A stretch of 64,000 nt of DNA. It comes from a cyanobacterium PCC 7702. Its GTDB lineage: Bacteria > Cyanobacteriota > Cyanobacteriia > Cyanobacteriales > Nostocaceae. Under the pieces are notes generated by a model. It saw only the letters and a program-made list of their open reading frames with translations, searched no databases and was not told the origin of the DNA. The first letter of the stretch is position 1. Each line of letters starts with the position of its first letter. Positions 37,003 through 45,590 of the stretch are shown here, one piece after another. The stretch is taken from contig KB235926.1 in assembly GCA_000332255.1 (NCBI GenBank), positions 2,226,769 to 2,290,768 on the forward strand. Direction: 5' to 3'. The translations under genes were made by a program, and so were the position numbers.

Positions 37003-38025
37003 ATGTCTGACCTTCCTTTCACATTAGATCAGTTACGTATTCTGAAAGCGATCGCCGTAGAAGGGAGCTTCAAGCGTGCTGCTGATAGCCTCTACGTCTC
37101 CCAACCCGCCGTTAGCTTACAGGTACAAAACCTGGAACGACAACTAGATGTCCCCTTATTCGACCGTGGAGGACGCCGCGCCCAATTAACCGAAGCAGGA
37201 CATCTACTCCTAAGCTATGGAGAAAAAATCCTCAGTCTGTGCCAGGAAACCTGTCGCGCCATCGAGGATCTGCAAAATCTTCAAGGCGGTACCTTAATTG
37301 TCGGAGCTTCTCAAACCACAGGCACTTATCTTTTGCCTCGGATGATCGGCTTGTTCAGACAAAAATACGCGGATGTGGCAGTGCAGCTGCACGTCCACTC
37401 TACCCGTCGAACTGCCTGGAGTGTAGTGAACGGACAAGTGGATCTGGCAATCATCGGCGGCGAAATCCCTGCTGAGTTGGCAGAATCTTTGGAAATCATT
37501 CCCTATGCCGAAGATGAATTAGCTCTGATTCTACCTGTGTTCCATCCCTTTACCAAACTTGAAACCATTCAAAAAGAAGACCTATATAAACTGCAATTCA
37601 TAGCCCTTGATTCGCAATCGACAATCCGCAAGGTCATAGACCAGGTTTTAGCACGCCACGATATCGATACACGGCGTTTGAAAGTGGAAATGGAACTCAA
37701 TTCTATAGAAGCAATTAAAAATGCTGTGCAATCTGGCTTGGGAGCTGCCTTTGTCTCTACCTCCGCAATTGCTAAAGAATTGCAAATGGGTATACTCCAC
37801 TGTGCTCCCATTGAAGGTGTCACGGTCAAGCGAACGCTATGGCTGATTTTTAACCCCAATCGCTATCGCTCCAAGGCAGCAGAAGCTTTTAGCCGAGAAA
37901 TTCTACCTCAGTTTGCTGCCCCAGGATGGAATATCGACGTGTTAAAATCGTCACACCATCACAGAAACATAGCCATCAATACAACCGTAGATACAGACAC
38001 GTCATCCCCAACTGACGAAAGTTAA
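37003..38025 (+). CDS. rbcR: LysR-type regulator RbcR
   Basis: 340 residues. The N-terminal winged helix-turn-helix ([40 protein letters not shown], about 6-45) and the LysR effector domain (about 95-300) are intact. The sequence closely resembles the cyanobacterial RbcR/CcmR-NdhR group, and RbcR is the likelier because of the conserved [19 protein letters not shown] helix and the neighbouring NDH-1 and NnrU genes. RbcR activates carbon-fixation genes, including rbcLS. The last 35 residues ([20 protein letters not shown]) form a disordered His/Thr/Ser-rich tail. Confidence 0.88.
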   Translation: MSDLPFTLDQLRILKAIAVEGSFKRAADSLYVSQPAVSLQVQNLERQLDVPLFDRGGRRAQLTEAGHLLLSYGEKILSLCQETCRAIEDLQNLQGGTLIVGASQTTGTYLLPRMIGLFRQKYADVAVQLHVHSTRRTAWSVVNGQVDLAIIGGEIPAELAESLEIIPYAEDELALILPVFHPFTKLETIQKEDLYKLQFIALDSQSTIRKVIDQVLARHDIDTRRLKVEMELNSIEAIKNAVQSGLGAAFVSTSAIAKELQMGILHCAPIEGVTVKRTLWLIFNPNRYRSKAAEAFSREILPQFAAPGWNIDVLKSSHHHRNIAINTTVDTDTSSPTDES

Positions 38026-38298
38026 AATTTGATCGTTGGTCATTTCATAAGGAGCTAGCGCCGTGGTGAGGCAAGCCCGCAACAACAGGGAGTTCCTCCC
38101 CCAGCCTCCTTACCCCTAATTTCTAGAGGAACCCCAAGCCCCAAACAAGGGGTGCTAAAGGCAGGGTGCGATCGCCAAAAAACCTAAGCTGCAGACGCCT
38201 TCTCGGTCGTTTTCCCTCAGGATGTTCATTGGCGTTCGCAAACTATTAAAAAATGTGGACCATTAACTATTAACTAGGGACTACAGACTACAAAAAAT

Positions 38299-39669
38299 AT
38301 GGAAATTTACTGCACTCGTCCCGGTTGCCCCCATCCGCAAAACTATTTCCGAGATCTAGACGACCACTCCACCCTCAGAACAGTGCAGCAAAAATACTGT
38401 ACCAGTTGCGGTATGCCTCTGATTTTAGCCGTTCGCTATCTACCAACAAAGTTGCTGGGGCGTGGAGGCTTTGGAGCAGCTTTTTTAGCACGCGATCGCT
38501 ATACCCCCGGAATGCGTCCGTGCGTGGTCAAACAATTCCAACCTGCTGGCAATTTAACCCCTACCCAACTACAACTAGCCCAAGATTTATTTGAGCGAGA
38601 AGCAGCAGTTCTAGAACAAATAGGTACCCAACACGAGCAAATACCCGATCTGTACGCTTTTTTCCCAGTCGTAGTTCCTAGCTTGCTACAGCCACAAAAG
38701 CAGGAGCAATTTTTTTACATTGTCCAAGAATACATCGACGGACAAAATCTCGATCAGGAATTAGCCCAAAAAGGCAAGTTTTCGGAAACGGAAGTACTGG
38801 AAGTATTGCAAGAAATATTGAAGATATTACAATTTGTTCACCACAAAGGCATCATTCACAGAGATATCAAACCTTCCAACATTATGCGCCATCGCAATGG
38901 CAAACTCTATTTGTTAGATTTCGGTGCAGTCAAGCAAGTAGCTAATGTCCCTTCCCAAGAAAAAACCGCCTCCACAGGAATTTATTCTCTGGGCTTTGCA
39001 CCACCAGAACAAATGTCCGGAGGACAAATATTCCCATCAACAGATTTATACGCCTTGGCAGTGACGGCAGTGACGTTGCTCACGGGTGAAAAAAACGTCA
39101 CCCAGCTTTTTGATGTCTGCAGCAACCAATGGAAGTGGCGCGATCGCGCTGCGGTTAGCCCCCATTTGGCTAATGTTCTCGACAAAATGCTTTCACCTGC
39201 TGTCAACCAACGCTTTCAATCCGCCCAGGAAGTTTTAGATGCTCTCAATGCACCGCTACAACAGGTTCTACCCCCAAAACTCCACCAAAAACACAAACTA
39301 CAATCACCCCAGCAACACCCACCCTTCTCTGTTTGGGAAATTTTAGCCAGTGCAGGATTTAGCGGTGCTGAAGGTGCCTTGCTCGCCATTGCCCTTTACA
39401 GTTTATCTTCATCTCCCATCATCACGCTCCTTACATCGGCATTTTTCTTAGGAATACTCATTTTTGCCCAAACCCGACGCTGGATTGAAAAATGGGATCT
39501 GTTAATTATTCCCACTATTACTTTAGCCATTATTTTTTTTATCCCCCTCTTGCATGCAGGTCTTACCTTTGAGCAAACTATTATTTTATCCTCTGGTGCC
39601 GGATTAATAGCAATTGCAGTTACAGCCCTATTTCGTCTGGTTTATAAATTATTATCTTTAATTTTTTAA
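38299..39669 (+). CDS. Membrane-anchored Ser/Thr protein kinase with N-terminal zinc ribbon
   Basis: 456 residues. An N-terminal zinc-ribbon-like segment (CTRPGCPHP...KYCTSCGMPL, about 4-38) leads into a Hanks-type kinase domain (about 50-318): glycine loop LGRGGFGAAFLARDR, Lys in CVVKQF, catalytic loop HRDIKPSN, DFG in LLDFGAVKQ, and APPEQM. Four hydrophobic segments follow (about 355-455), so the kinase is held in the membrane by its C-terminus. All catalytic residues are present. Three membrane-tethered solute-binding proteins are encoded directly downstream on the same strand; the first begins 26 bases after the kinase stop. I infer a shared role in sensing. Confidence 0.93.
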   Translation: MEIYCTRPGCPHPQNYFRDLDDHSTLRTVQQKYCTSCGMPLILAVRYLPTKLLGRGGFGAAFLARDRYTPGMRPCVVKQFQPAGNLTPTQLQLAQDLFEREAAVLEQIGTQHEQIPDLYAFFPVVVPSLLQPQKQEQFFYIVQEYIDGQNLDQELAQKGKFSETEVLEVLQEILKILQFVHHKGIIHRDIKPSNIMRHRNGKLYLLDFGAVKQVANVPSQEKTASTGIYSLGFAPPEQMSGGQIFPSTDLYALAVTAVTLLTGEKNVTQLFDVCSNQWKWRDRAAVSPHLANVLDKMLSPAVNQRFQSAQEVLDALNAPLQQVLPPKLHQKHKLQSPQQHPPFSVWEILASAGFSGAEGALLAIALYSLSSSPIITLLTSAFFLGILIFAQTRRWIEKWDLLIIPTITLAIIFFIPLLHAGLTFEQTIILSSGAGLIAIAVTALFRLVYKLLSLIF

Positions 39670-39694
39670 AAAAAATTCTCGATTGGATTTATAT

Positions 39695-41095
39695 ATGTCC
39701 GCTAAAAATGAAACTACTATTTTCTTTTTATCTCTATTAATTACGTTGGGGTTGCTAGGGATTGGAATTTGGTGGTTGAAAGACAAAATTTGGTTAAAAA
39801 CAACTAATAATCAAGAGCTTCAAGAGCGCATTAGTTTTGGAGAAAAATCTTTTCTCAAAAGTAATTCTGTTGCCAAAAAAGAAGCTATAGCAGCACTAAA
39901 GGCAGGTAATTTTCCCCAAGCAGTTTCTAATCTGGAAACAGCACTGCAATTGCAAAAAAATGATCCAGAAGCATTGATATTTCTCAATAACGCTCGCATC
40001 GGCTCCAAAAAAAGCTACGCGATCGCCACCTGCTTACCTCTGGGTACCGATGTGAATGGTTCTTTAGAAATTTTACGCGGAATTGCCCAAGCCCAAAACG
40101 AAATTAATGCTGCTGGAGGAATTAAAGGAATACCACTAAAAGTAGGAATAGCAAATGATGATAACAATCCAGAGATTGCCAAACAAATTGCCAAAGTTTT
40201 AGTCGAAAATGAGCAAATACTAGGCGTAGTGGGACATTTCACCAGCGACGTTACCTTAGCAGCAGGAACTGTTTATACCTCTGGAAAACTGGTAGCCATT
40301 TCTCCTACAAGTACTTCTGTAAAAATTTCTAACTTTAGCCCTTACGTTTTTCGCACAGTTCCCAACGATTTTATAGCAGCGCGAGCTTTAGCCAAGTACA
40401 TGGTAGAAAATTTACGACAAAAAAATGTCGCAGTTTTCTTCAATAGTGAAAGTGGCTATAGCCAATCCTTAAAATCTGAGTTTGTTTCCTCAGTTTCTTT
40501 AGAAGGTGGACAAGTTTTCAATGAATTTGATTTTTCTCAACCGGATTTTAGTGCTGCCAAAAGCGTGGATCAAGCAGCAAAAGAAGGCGCAAAAGTCTTA
40601 ATGTTAGCTTCTGATACCAATACTTTAGATAAAGCACTGCAAGTAGTGCAATTAAACCAAAAACGTTTCCATCTTTTGGCGGGGGATGACGTTTATACCC
40701 TTAAAACCCTAGAAATAGGACGAGAACAAGCAGCAGGAATGGTGTTGGCTGTTGCTTGGCATATAGATGCTTTTCCTAAATCCAATTTTCTCCGTCAATC
40801 CCGGAAATTATGGGGTGCTGATGTCAGCTGGCGCACGGCTTTAAGTTATGATGCCACCATCGCTTTGATTGAAGCATTAAAAATTAACCCCACGCGTGCG
40901 GGTGTGCAAAAAGCCCTGCTTGCACCCAACTTTTCCCCCACAGGCGCTTCTGGTTCCATCCGGTTTTTGCTCTCAGGCGATCGCAATGCTTTCGTCCAAC
41001 TTGTCAAAATTATCCCTAGAAATCCTTCTCGCTCTGGTACTGGGTTTGACTTTGTGCCAATTTCACTTTTAGCTGCTAAAAAATCCTTCAATTAA
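39695..41095 (+). CDS. Membrane-tethered PBP1-type solute-binding protein with TPR-like insert
   Basis: About 466 residues from the ATG at 39695 (a TTG four codons upstream is the alternative). Residues about 8-28 are a single hydrophobic anchor (IFFLSLLITLGLLGIGIWWL). A TPR-like helix pair follows (AIAALKAGNFPQAVSNLETALQLQKNDPEALIFLNNA, about 60-95), then a complete type-1 periplasmic ligand-binding domain of the Leu/Ile/Val family (KIGVANDDNNP-like start; EIAKQIAKVLVENEQILGVVGHF, TSTSVKISNFSPYVFRTVPND). No permease or ATPase genes are adjacent. The protein probably binds an amino acid or similar ligand outside the membrane and signals rather than transports (inference). Confidence 0.87.
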   Translation: MSAKNETTIFFLSLLITLGLLGIGIWWLKDKIWLKTTNNQELQERISFGEKSFLKSNSVAKKEAIAALKAGNFPQAVSNLETALQLQKNDPEALIFLNNARIGSKKSYAIATCLPLGTDVNGSLEILRGIAQAQNEINAAGGIKGIPLKVGIANDDNNPEIAKQIAKVLVENEQILGVVGHFTSDVTLAAGTVYTSGKLVAISPTSTSVKISNFSPYVFRTVPNDFIAARALAKYMVENLRQKNVAVFFNSESGYSQSLKSEFVSSVSLEGGQVFNEFDFSQPDFSAAKSVDQAAKEGAKVLMLASDTNTLDKALQVVQLNQKRFHLLAGDDVYTLKTLEIGREQAAGMVLAVAWHIDAFPKSNFLRQSRKLWGADVSWRTALSYDATIALIEALKINPTRAGVQKALLAPNFSPTGASGSIRFLLSGDRNAFVQLVKIIPRNPSRSGTGFDFVPISLLAAKKSFN

Positions 41096-41166
41096 CCAGT
41101 TCTTAACTTCCATATATTAAATTGATTGGAATCATTGCTTCATATCAAAAAATATTAACAACTGTG

Positions 41167-42201
41167 ATGTCTAAAAAAAATGAAACTGTAGTTTTAGTTT
41201 TAACTTTGATCGTTACTTTCGGATTAACGAGCAGTATATTTTTTTGGTTAATAAAGAATTCTGGTATTAAATTATTCAGCCTTAACAACTCATCTCAAAC
41301 GCTTAAACAACCCAGTAGCATTAATACTTTTGCTGAAGTTACTAACGTACCTTCAGGCTTATTTAACTACGGTGGTAGCACAACTTGGGCGCCCATTCGT
41401 AAAGAAGTCGATCCAATAATTCAAACTGTCTTCCCCCAATTTCAGCTCCGCTATACAGATCCAACCACTGGCGCTCCTGGTTCCGGAAGTGGAATTAAGA
41501 TGCTGTTAAACAATCAGCTTGCGTTTTCTCAGTCATCACGCCCAATTAAAGATGAGGAATTGAAACAAGCGCAACAGCGGGGTTTCACCCTGCAAGAAAT
41601 TCCAGTAGCAATTGATGGTATTGCAATTGCAGTTCATCCAAATCTTAGTATTTCCGGTTTAACTCTTTCCCAACTCAAAGATATCTACACTGGTAAGGTA
41701 ATCAATTGGCAAAATTTAGGCGGACCGAATTTAAAAATCAGACCTTATTCTCGCCGTCAACAAGAGGGAGGCACTGTAGAATTTTTTGATGAAAATGTTT
41801 TAGAACAAGCAAAGTTTGGCGCTAACGTCAAATTTATCTCCACTACAACCCAAGCTTTAAGAGAAGTAGCCAAAAATCCTGGAAGTATTTACTACGCTTC
41901 CGCTGCCGAAATTATCGGACAGTGCGGAGTTAAGCCTTTACCATTGGGACGCAAAAGCGATCGCTTGGTTCCTCCTTATCAAGAACCTTTTATTCCTCCT
42001 TCTCAATGTCCGCAAAAACGCAACCAACTTAATACAGCTGCTTTTAAAAGCGGCGAATATCCCATTACTCGGAGATTATTCGTCATTGTTAAACAAAATC
42101 ACCAAAGCGACCAGCAAGCAGGAGAAGCTTACGCTAACTTGCTCCTCACTTCTCAAGGCCAAGAATTAATTTCCAGAGCTGGATTTATTAGAATTCGCTA
42201 A
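41167..42201 (+). CDS. Membrane-tethered PstS-like substrate-binding protein (copy 1)
   Basis: About 344 residues from the ATG at 41167; earlier in-frame codons do not improve the start. The N-terminal anchor (VVLVLTLIVTFGLTSSIFFWLI) is followed by a type-2 periplasmic binding fold of the PstS family: FNYGGSTTWAPIRKEVDP, GAPGSGSGIKML, QLAFSQSSRPIKDEEL, IPVAIDGIAIAVHPNL, YTGKVINWQNLGG and YPITRRLFVIVKQN. The phosphate-type GSGSG and SSRP motifs are present, so an oxyanion ligand is plausible. It resembles the next protein throughout, indicating tandem duplication. It lacks neighbouring pstCAB genes. Confidence 0.9.
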   Translation: MSKKNETVVLVLTLIVTFGLTSSIFFWLIKNSGIKLFSLNNSSQTLKQPSSINTFAEVTNVPSGLFNYGGSTTWAPIRKEVDPIIQTVFPQFQLRYTDPTTGAPGSGSGIKMLLNNQLAFSQSSRPIKDEELKQAQQRGFTLQEIPVAIDGIAIAVHPNLSISGLTLSQLKDIYTGKVINWQNLGGPNLKIRPYSRRQQEGGTVEFFDENVLEQAKFGANVKFISTTTQALREVAKNPGSIYYASAAEIIGQCGVKPLPLGRKSDRLVPPYQEPFIPPSQCPQKRNQLNTAAFKSGEYPITRRLFVIVKQNHQSDQQAGEAYANLLLTSQGQELISRAGFIRIR

Positions 42202-42286
42202 TTGTTTTAGTTGATGGACAATAATTATTAGTTTGAGTTATTTTTTTACAGTCTAAAAATATCAATTAATACTTAGGTTTCTTTCT

Positions 42287-43339
42287 ATGACCCAAAAAAA
42301 AGAAACACCAATTTTAGTATTATCCTTGTTAATTACGTTAGGAATTCTCGCTGCTGGTTTTTGGTGGTTTACAAGAAAAACTGACTTGAATTTACATCTG
42401 CTTTCCAAATTTCCATCGACTAACTCTAGTCGCGATTTTAGCAAATTAGAGCCCCATGGGAAAACTTTTGCTTCTGTACCAAATGTACCCATAGGAACGT
42501 TTAATTACGGAGGAAGCACTTCTTGGGCTCCAATTCGACTTACTGTTGACACCGCAATACAAGCGGCGCGACCAGAGTTTCAGTTGCGATATGTAGAACC
42601 TAACAACGCAGCTCCTGGTTCTGGTACCGGCATCCAAGCTTTAATTGACGGTAAACTAGCATTTGCCCAATCCTCTCGACCAATCTTGGATGAAGAGTTA
42701 GCTCGTGCTCGACAGCGTGGATTTAGCCTACAACAAATTCCTGTAGCGATCGACGGTTTAGCAGTAGCAGTAAATCCCAATCTTTATATTCCAGGACTAA
42801 CAACAGAGCAGTTGAAGTCGATTTACACTGGCAAAACTACAAACTGGAGTCAGCTGGGAGGTCCAAACATTCCTATCAAAGCATATTCCCGTCACCTTAG
42901 CGACGGGGGTACAGTAGAGCTATTTTGGCAAGAAATCCTAGGCGGTCAACCTTTCGGAGCGAATGTAGAGTTTGTTTCTACTACCACCCAAGCTTTACAA
43001 AAAGTGGCTGCTAATGTTGGTGGCATATACTACGCTTCAGCTCCTGAAGTCGTACCCCAATGTTCAATCAAGCCCTTGCCGTTGGGGCGAACGCAAGGGG
43101 AATATGTTCCTCCCTACCAAGAGCCATTTGTTCTCCCTTCTGAATGTCCTGGTAAGCGGAACCGATTGAACATTGAGGTTTTCCAGTCAGGAAAATACCC
43201 TATCACCCGCAATCTGTTTGTGGTGGTCAAACAGAATGCTCAACCACAAGAGCAAGCGGGTATTGCTTATGCCAATTTACTGCTGACCGAACAGGGACAA
43301 GAACTTATTTCCAAAACTGGGTTTGTCAAAATTCGCTGA
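42287..43339 (+). CDS. Membrane-tethered PstS-like substrate-binding protein (copy 2)
   Basis: 350 residues. The N-terminal anchor (PILVLSLLITLGILAAGFWWF) is close in pattern to that of the two preceding binding proteins. The PBP2 domain parallels copy 1 motif by motif: FNYGGSTSWAPIRLTVDTAI, GSGTGIQALIDGKLAFAQSS, RPILDEELARARQRGFSLQQ, IPVAIDGLAVAVNPNLYIPG, IYTGKTTNWSQLGGPN, YPITRNLFVVVKQN. It ends LLLTEQGQELISKTGFVKIR against LLLTSQGQELISRAGFIRIR in copy 1. The two genes are 85 bases apart. A signalling or storage role next to the kinase is inferred, since no Pst transporter genes are adjacent. Confidence 0.9.
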   Translation: MTQKKETPILVLSLLITLGILAAGFWWFTRKTDLNLHLLSKFPSTNSSRDFSKLEPHGKTFASVPNVPIGTFNYGGSTSWAPIRLTVDTAIQAARPEFQLRYVEPNNAAPGSGTGIQALIDGKLAFAQSSRPILDEELARARQRGFSLQQIPVAIDGLAVAVNPNLYIPGLTTEQLKSIYTGKTTNWSQLGGPNIPIKAYSRHLSDGGTVELFWQEILGGQPFGANVEFVSTTTQALQKVAANVGGIYYASAPEVVPQCSIKPLPLGRTQGEYVPPYQEPFVLPSECPGKRNRLNIEVFQSGKYPITRNLFVVVKQNAQPQEQAGIAYANLLLTEQGQELISKTGFVKIR

Positions 43340-43483
43340 CACCTGTAACGAGCCAGATACCCGTGAAACCTTGCATCTTTTGCCAATAGCTAGCTAGTTG
43401 TGCGGGTGCTTCTCCTTTATTAGGGTAATTTGCACCTTGCCTGTAGCAAGACAACTTTTGCTCGGAACCAGGGCGATCGCGCT

Positions 43484-44242
43484 TTAGCTAGCTCTATTAA
43501 TCGACTCTGCTGGCAAGCAAATTAAATTATCCCCTTGAGTCAGGATTAAGCCACGTTGACGCAATTTGCCCATCAAGCGAGTGACAGTGACACGAGTCGA
43601 ACCAATGGCACTACCGATTTGGGCATGAGTGAGGGGGAAGGGCAAACAATAGCCACGAATGACTTCGGGGTCGGTTTCGCTCATGGCCGGCTCCCCATAC
43701 TCCTCTATCAACAATGTGAGGAATCCTAAGAGTCGATCAATTGTGCGTCGTTGTCCTAAAGCACTGAGCCACAGCAGTTTTCGCTGGTGCTGATACCTGA
43801 AGGCATCCATAACTTCACGACGGAAGTGAGGCCAGTTGTCTAAGTCATGCCAGTACATCCACAGCACCGCTGTTTGATCGACATGAGCGTAGGCTTGCAG
43901 GGTGAACGGTGACTGGGCAACAATTTCAAATGGCTGTCCTGCACCAACAAACCCCAAGAAAGCTTCTTCTGGCGTTCTGTTGATACGCCGAGACGTTAGC
44001 TGACTGGCTGTAGCACTTACTTGGGCTGTTCCTACCATACGGATCGCACCCCTTTGCACCAAATATAGCAATCCAGGTCGGGCTGGAATGCGCTCATCTT
44101 TGCTGAAGGTGCGGCAGCGGTAGTGTTCCTGAGCCCAATCAAGAATCCGTTGCCAAGTTAGAAAAGGCCGTGATGCCTCAGAAAAAGAGGATGGAGATTG
44201 CATAGGTAACAAAGAGCGTTCGGCTGAAGACAAAGACGTCAT
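43484..44242 (-). CDS. Crp/Fnr-family transcriptional regulator (second in window)
   Basis: 252 residues. A divergent N-terminal effector domain (about 45-150, with LYLVQRGAIRMVG and EEAFLGFVGAGQPFEIVAQS) and a C-terminal helix-turn-helix ([24 protein letters not shown], about 204-227) place it in the Crp family. The recognition helix [14 protein letters not shown] resembles that of NtcA ([14 protein letters not shown]), so it may read similar sites. The Met at residue 14 is an alternative start. A perfect GTA-N8-TAC box lies in the divergent promoter region about 125 bases upstream. The ligand is unknown. Confidence 0.88.
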   Translation of the reverse strand: MTSLSSAERSLLPMQSPSSFSEASRPFLTWQRILDWAQEHYRCRTFSKDERIPARPGLLYLVQRGAIRMVGTAQVSATASQLTSRRINRTPEEAFLGFVGAGQPFEIVAQSPFTLQAYAHVDQTAVLWMYWHDLDNWPHFRREVMDAFRYQHQRKLLWLSALGQRRTIDRLLGFLTLLIEEYGEPAMSETDPEVIRGYCLPFPLTHAQIGSAIGSTRVTVTRLMGKLRQRGLILTQGDNLICLPAESINRAS

Positions 44243-44366
44243 AAATAAGGTGCAAGGAGTGTCTTCGTTGTTGGCAAGTCAGGCTTAACACCTAACAGTG
44301 CCAGCCATTGAAAAGGTAGAAACTCGAGCTTCTACTTTGTTGTATACTTCTTACTGTACAATGATT

Positions 44367-44380
44367 GTAGTAAAATTTAC
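44367..44380. promoter_or_regulatory. NtcA-consensus site between a Crp-type gene and the DALR gene
   Basis: GTAGTAAAATTTAC fits GTA-N8-TAC exactly and is AT-rich in the centre, as functional sites tend to be. It sits in a 257-base divergent gap, 124 bases from the regulator gene and about 120 from the DALR gene. The motif is short, so about a dozen matches would be expected by chance in a window of this size. Confidence 0.35.
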
Positions 44381-44499
44381 TCCGTTTCAAAAAAAATTTG
44401 CACAATTCTAATTTTTCTTTTTTGAGATTAAACTTCTATCTAAAGATAGATGACAGAAAATTAAAATTTATTAATTAGCGAGTGGAAAATGTATAGTAG

Positions 44500-45330
44500 G
44501 TGGACAAGAAACTGCTAGTTAACAATTATACAGCAATTAAGCAGCTTGTATATAGTTATTTGATGAGTGCCTTGAGTATTTATACTAGTAACTCTCAGAT
44601 CCCATGCACATTAAATAATAAATTTCCTCTATCCAAAGCTAGAGACGATAGGAAGATATCATACATCACAGGTATAGCGTTAAAGCTATCGAAATATGAG
44701 AATCTACCAGCAATGGAAATAGCCAACGCTATTGCCTGTGATCTATCAACAAAATTTCCCGAGGTTTTGAACGTTTGGATTGCTTCACCTGGTTGGGTTT
44801 ATTTAGAAGTAGCTCATACTGTTGTTGCTGCTTGGTTACAAAGGCTGGTAGGACCAGAATTGTTCGAGCGTGCAGCTGTTCGCAAGACCGAGCAACTATC
44901 AACAATCGCCGATTCCCAATTTTCCGTGTTTTATGTTCAATATACTCACGCACGCTGCTGTTCGTTAATGCGGTTAGCTCAACAAGAAAAATTATTGCTT
45001 GCTATTGACGCCATACCTTGGCTAAACGAGAAGCAAAAACTGCGGCTAAATCACGATGCTGAGCTTCGTCTGCTCGGGAAACTAGTACAAGCTACAGATG
45101 AAGAATCAGAATGTTCGGTTTTTGGGAATGAATTCAGGTGGGAAAAAAGAGCATTTTGTTTAAGTCAAGCTTTTGAAAACTTCTGGTGCAGCTGTCGCAT
45201 CTGGGATGAGGTGAAAGTTTCTTCACCAGAACTAGCACAAGCCAGACTAGGGTTAGTTATGGCTACCCAATCAGTTTTAAGATTTTTACTGGAAGAAAAA
45301 TTAAATACTTTCGCTCCTTGGGAATTATAG
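44500..45330 (+). CDS. ArgS-derived protein: additional N-domain plus DALR anticodon-binding domain
   Basis: 276 residues. The N-terminal part (about 40-115: ISYITGIALKLSKYENLPAMEIANAIA...VLNVWIASPGWVYLEV) resembles the Add-1 domain of arginyl-tRNA synthetase. The C-terminal part (about 140-276, starting SVFYVQYTHARCCSLMRLAQ and ending LRFLLEEKLNTFAPWEL) is the DALR all-helical anticodon domain. The whole class-I catalytic core with HIGH and KMSKS is absent, so it cannot charge tRNA. It may bind tRNA-Arg or have another role; I know of no described function. The start is a GTG at 44500; a later ATG at 44563 is possible. Confidence 0.75.
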   Translation: MDKKLLVNNYTAIKQLVYSYLMSALSIYTSNSQIPCTLNNKFPLSKARDDRKISYITGIALKLSKYENLPAMEIANAIACDLSTKFPEVLNVWIASPGWVYLEVAHTVVAAWLQRLVGPELFERAAVRKTEQLSTIADSQFSVFYVQYTHARCCSLMRLAQQEKLLLAIDAIPWLNEKQKLRLNHDAELRLLGKLVQATDEESECSVFGNEFRWEKRAFCLSQAFENFWCSCRIWDEVKVSSPELAQARLGLVMATQSVLRFLLEEKLNTFAPWEL

Positions 45331-45481
45331 TCGCGACCATGTTTTCTCAAGTGTTTACTTGCATAAAGTTTCTTGGCAGTTTTATTTTTCTAGCACTTAA
45401 GGGGCAACTGAGTAAAAAAGTCAGCGGAAAACAAGCACATACGGTTTTTATCAGCCAAAATCAAAACTTTTGTAACGAATA

Positions 45482-45510
45482 TTGACTGCTGGAATGACTT
45501 AATGTATAGT
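45482..45510 (+). promoter_or_regulatory. Near-consensus sigma70 promoter without a following protein gene
   Basis: TTGACT (45482-45487), spacer of exactly 17 bases, TATAGT (45505-45510). Each hexamer has one mismatch to the bacterial consensus. No open reading frame starts within the next 250 bases on this strand, so it may drive a noncoding transcript. Confidence 0.6.
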
Positions 45511-45515
45511 ATCAG

Positions 45516-45590
45516 GTGTGTGAGGAGCGAACCAGCGAGGGTACCGAGACGAAACACGGCCAGTCGTCGGTGCCCTTTCTGATTTGGAGG
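45516..45590 (+). ncRNA. Candidate small RNA behind the 45482 promoter
   Basis: Predicted to start near 45516. It is dominated by a strong hairpin, AGGGTACCGA (45538-45547) pairing with TCGGTGCCCT (45567-45576), extended inside by GAC/GTC, and followed by TTCTGATTT, a modest T-rich tail. The unpaired 5' part GTGTGTGAGGAGCGAACC is purine-rich and could contact mRNA ribosome-binding sites. A second GTGAGGAG sits just after the hairpin. It overlaps no gene and lies downstream of the 2-OGDC gene on the other strand. The family is unknown. Confidence 0.4.

Noticed and set aside
38026-38298. GC-rich gap with two small hairpins (GGGAG/CTCCC and CCCC/GGGG) between rbcR and the kinase gene
   Set aside because: Looks at first like a degraded insertion sequence, but no transposase frame, terminal inverted repeat or target duplication could be found.
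43345-43485. About 45 open codons on the minus strand directly after the Crp-type gene, reading ...YWQKMQGFTGIWLVTG...
   Set aside because: Composition is coding-like, but there is no start codon or identifiable family and it is bounded by stops. It could be a gene remnant, but is too short to support.
8588-44380. Other short GTA-N8-TAC-like matches in the window
   Set aside because: About a dozen are expected by chance in 64 kb. Only the two in plausible promoter positions were kept, at low confidence.
45521-45530. CTCCTCAC on the minus strand, resembling part of the Yfr1 core motif
   Set aside because: The flanking stems of Yfr1 are absent and the downstream sequence does not form its terminator, so it is not Yfr1.
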